Positions 62,531 through 64,000 of a DNA stretch of 64,000 nt are shown here, piece after piece. Source of the stretch: CAVPKN01 sp963832835 (lineage in GTDB: Bacteria; Chlamydiota; Chlamydiia; Chlamydiales; JAAKFR01). The notes beneath the pieces are model-generated. The model made no database searches and was not told where the DNA came from. It worked only from the letters and a program-made list of their open reading frames with translations. A program made the translations under genes and the position numbers. The stretch's first letter is position 1. Every line of letters starts with the position of its first letter. Where the stretch lies: the NCBI GenBank assembly GCA_963832835.1, contig CAWHVD010000001.1, forward strand, positions 2,108,001 to 2,172,000, written 5' to 3'.

Positions 62531-62980
62531 ATCCCAGATATATTTTTCATCGAATTTGACCTTATATTTTTCCAAAAACTGACGCAATTCATCCTGAAAG
62601 GATAATCTCTGATGGTGCTGCTTCTGATTCTGAATGTAGGCACGCAAAGCATCGACATTAGATTGGCCAATGGAAAATGCACCATATCCATTTTGCCAGG
62701 CAAAATCTTGATAACAGTCTCCCTGGGTTTTCATCCATTTAGAAGACCCTTTTTTGATTTCTTCGACACACTTGCTTAAAGATAACGTGCGCGGCAAAGA
62801 GAATAAGAGGTGGATATGGTCTTCAATTCCCCCTATCTCATAAACCATTACATTGTATTGGCGAGCAGAACCCACCATGTAGGCATAAAGATGAGGGGCA
62901 ATGTTGGGATGAATAAACGGCCGTCTGCCCTGTGTGCTAAATATCAAATGAATCAGGACATTTGCAAGAGACTGTGCCAT
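62528..62980 (-). CDS. REP-associated tyrosine transposase (RAYT, IS200-like Y1)
   Basis: 150 residues from ATG 62980. The HUH metal motif (EDHIHLLFSLP) and the catalytic Tyr (ALRAYIQNQKQHH) are intact. NVLIHLIFSTQGRRPF and WQNGYGAFSIGQSN are typical of the group. RAYTs cut and join single-stranded palindromes of the REP type. The neighbouring array is the likely substrate, and the hairpin at 62993 also uses the same stem. Confidence 0.9.
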   Translation of the reverse strand: MAQSLANVLIHLIFSTQGRRPFIHPNIAPHLYAYMVGSARQYNVMVYEIGGIEDHIHLLFSLPRTLSLSKCVEEIKKGSSKWMKTQGDCYQDFAWQNGYGAFSIGQSNVDALRAYIQNQKQHHQRLSFQDELRQFLEKYKVKFDEKYIWD

Positions 62981-62992
62981 TTTTTTTAAAAT

Positions 62993-63017
62993 AACCCAGG
63001 GCATAAAGCCCTGGGTT
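62993..63017 (-). terminator. Hairpin after rplI / before RAYT
   Basis: AACCCAGGGC-ATAAA-GCCCTGGGTT is a perfect 10-bp stem between the rplI stop and the RAYT start. On the minus strand it is followed by ATTTTAAAA. It may end the ribosomal operon or be the RAYT recognition hairpin; the stem matches the array. Confidence 0.6.
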
Positions 63018-63028
63018 TGGAAATTGCA

Positions 63029-63547
63029 TTAGCTCTGATCAGCTTCTGGAGCAGATTGCTCTTCTGGAGCAGCAGGCGTCTTCTGGGGAAGTACGCCACC
63101 TTCGGGTTGAACTTCGAGGGTGAAAGTGGCAGGAACGCCCTCTTTCAATCGAAGGCCAACAGTATGGTTGCCCAGTGTTTTGATAGCTTGAGTCAGAAGA
63201 ACGCTTTTACGGTCGATCTGGTACCCTTTAGCTTGCAGAAGGCGCGCAATATCGAGAGTAGAAACCGATCCGTACATTTTCCCATCGGGGTCGGTTTTTA
63301 CTTCTATGGCAAGCACGAGCGCTTTGATCTGCTCTGCTTGCGCTTCGGCCTCTTTGCGGTCGACAGCTGCACGCTTTTCCCGCTCTTCTTTGAGGCGGGT
63401 TTGCATCTTTAGGGTGTGTTTATCGGCAGAAACTGCCTTTTTCTGAGGAAGGAGGAAGTTACGGATAAAGCCCGGCTTGGCTGTCACAACATCCCCGCTG
63501 CGACCTAAGCCGTACACATCTTCCAAAAGTAGTAATTGTTGTTTCAT
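63029..63547 (-). CDS. rplI: 50S ribosomal protein L9
   Basis: 172 residues. N-terminal domain QQLLLLEDVYGLGRSGDVVT with AKPGFIRNFLLPQKKAV, a long helix (about 55-85, KEAEAQAEQIK) and the C-terminal domain ending in a Glu/Ala/Pro tail (APEEQSAPEADQS) that is longer than in E. coli. Part of the rpsF-rpsR-rplI operon. Confidence 0.96.
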   Translation of the reverse strand: MKQQLLLLEDVYGLGRSGDVVTAKPGFIRNFLLPQKKAVSADKHTLKMQTRLKEEREKRAAVDRKEAEAQAEQIKALVLAIEVKTDPDGKMYGSVSTLDIARLLQAKGYQIDRKSVLLTQAIKTLGNHTVGLRLKEGVPATFTLEVQPEGGVLPQKTPAAPEEQSAPEADQS

Positions 63548-63554
63548 ATATTAC

Positions 63555-63815
63555 CTATTCTTCTCCTACAAATGGAAGGAGACCGATGTAACGGGCCCTT
63601 TTAACCGCGGTGTTCAGAAGGCGCTGGAAGCGCTGTGAAACACCGGTAACACGACGAGGCAAGATCTTACCTCTATCGGTGATGAGCCGTTTGAGTGTTT
63701 CAATATCTTTATAATCGATATCTTTCCAACCGGCCGCCATGAACGGACAACGCTTTGATGTAGGGCGTTTCTTGCGAGACTCATACACAGGAGAGTCTGA
63801 CGACATTTTGCTCAT
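63555..63815 (-). CDS. rpsR: 30S ribosomal protein S18
   Basis: 86 residues from ATG 63815, chosen because GAGG lies about nine bases upstream; a frame from 63830 overlaps rpsF. KRCPFMAAGWKDIDYKDIET, LKRLITDRGKILPRRVTG and AVKRARYIGLLPF are classical S18. Confidence 0.95.
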   Translation of the reverse strand: MSKMSSDSPVYESRKKRPTSKRCPFMAAGWKDIDYKDIETLKRLITDRGKILPRRVTGVSQRFQRLLNTAVKRARYIGLLPFVGEE

Positions 63816-63826
63816 ATTTACTTTCC

Positions 63827-64000
63827 TCACTCAGGAAGTTGTTTAAATTCAATAGTTTCTCTTACGGCATCTGTTTTCAAGGTCAAGAACCTGAGCAGAT
63901 CTTCGTTGAGATGGTACTCTCTCCACAGCTCTGCAAACATAGTAGTTGGCGCTGTGAAATAGAGCAAAAAGTAGTGTCCCTCGCGCAGGCCACGGATTTC
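63827..64000 (-). CDS. rpsF: 30S ribosomal protein S6, 3' part
   Basis: Only the C-terminal 57 codons are in the window: EIRGLREGHYFLLYFTAPTT, then MFAELWREYHLNEDLLRFLT and a tail to a TGA at 63827-63829. RGLREGHYFLLYF and the terminal LLRFLTLK are S6 features. The gene continues beyond 64000. It sits directly upstream of rpsR. Confidence 0.9.
   Translation of the reverse strand, partial: EIRGLREGHYFLLYFTAPTTMFAELWREYHLNEDLLRFLTLKTDAVRETIEFKQLPE

Noticed and set aside
61804..62703. 299-residue minus-strand open frame with repeated PYRLHGVCSSRYPGRCPGLS
   Set aside because: It is translation of the 156-base palindromic repeats; the same kind of frame appears wherever such repeats occur, and it overlaps the RAYT 3' end.

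Overview
The window comes from a chromosome of the phylum Chlamydiae, most likely an amoeba-associated environmental lineage (Parachlamydiales). The right edge carries the gene order rpsF-rpsR-rplI-ispE, which is also the order in Chlamydia. Other support is a candidate inclusion-membrane (Inc) protein with a bilobed hydrophobic segment, large ankyrin/TPR eukaryote-like proteins, Rhs proteins with signal peptides, and heptose (LPS inner core) genes. I cannot name a species from sequence alone.

Layout. (1) 1-7.9 kb: a giant ankyrin-patatin-NB-ARC-TPR protein; an AbiEi-type antitoxin whose AbiEii toxin is cut after about 27 codons and joined to an orphan Rhs toxin tip with its immunity-like gene; then a small gene broken by an ISAs1-family insertion. 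(2) 7.9-11.9 kb: a decayed gene for a PARP-like-ankyrin-nucleotidyltransferase-TPR protein resembling a tankyrase. (3) 11.9-16.7 kb: an RND efflux adaptor and pump, with MITE-like palindromic elements before and between them. (4) 16.8-23.8 kb: a minus-strand kdpFABCD potassium operon without kdpE, whose KdpD has Asp where the phospho-accepting His should be. (5) 24-30.3 kb: an orphan protein with a possible plant-IQM-like C-terminus, a NodT-type outer membrane channel, a fused ABC transporter, and an Rhs remnant in which the core is deleted, joining the N-terminus to a toxin tip with its immunity gene. (6) 30.4-40 kb: a small MITE with target duplication, a thioredoxin-like protein, and a complete NHLM/type I-like peptide exporter (TolC, HlyD-like, C39-peptidase ABC, second ABC). 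(7) 40-51.3 kb: mostly ordinary genes (VOC, AzlCD, Na+/solute symporter, DUF167, heptose biosynthesis) plus two candidate host-interaction proteins: an Inc-like coiled-coil protein and a polyproline protein. (8) 51.3-64 kb: a duplicated block [ispE, palindromic repeats, RAYT transposase] flanking an island with a full Rhs toxin, its lipoprotein partner, an IS66 element and a transposase fragment; then rplI, rpsR and the 3' part of rpsF.

How the parts relate. Three separate loci carry Rhs toxin tips next to small immunity-like genes with 4-base overlaps. One locus has a full-length Rhs and two are orphans, so the chromosome seems to gain and lose toxin/immunity modules by recombination. The two orphan loci share little except that arrangement, but the tip and partner at 5.3-6.3 kb are clearly homologous to those at 55.3-60.9 kb. 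At least four kinds of short palindromic elements sit between or inside operons. The NHLM exporter has no recognisable precursor peptide beside it in this window.

All domain names come from motif recognition by eye; no database search was run.
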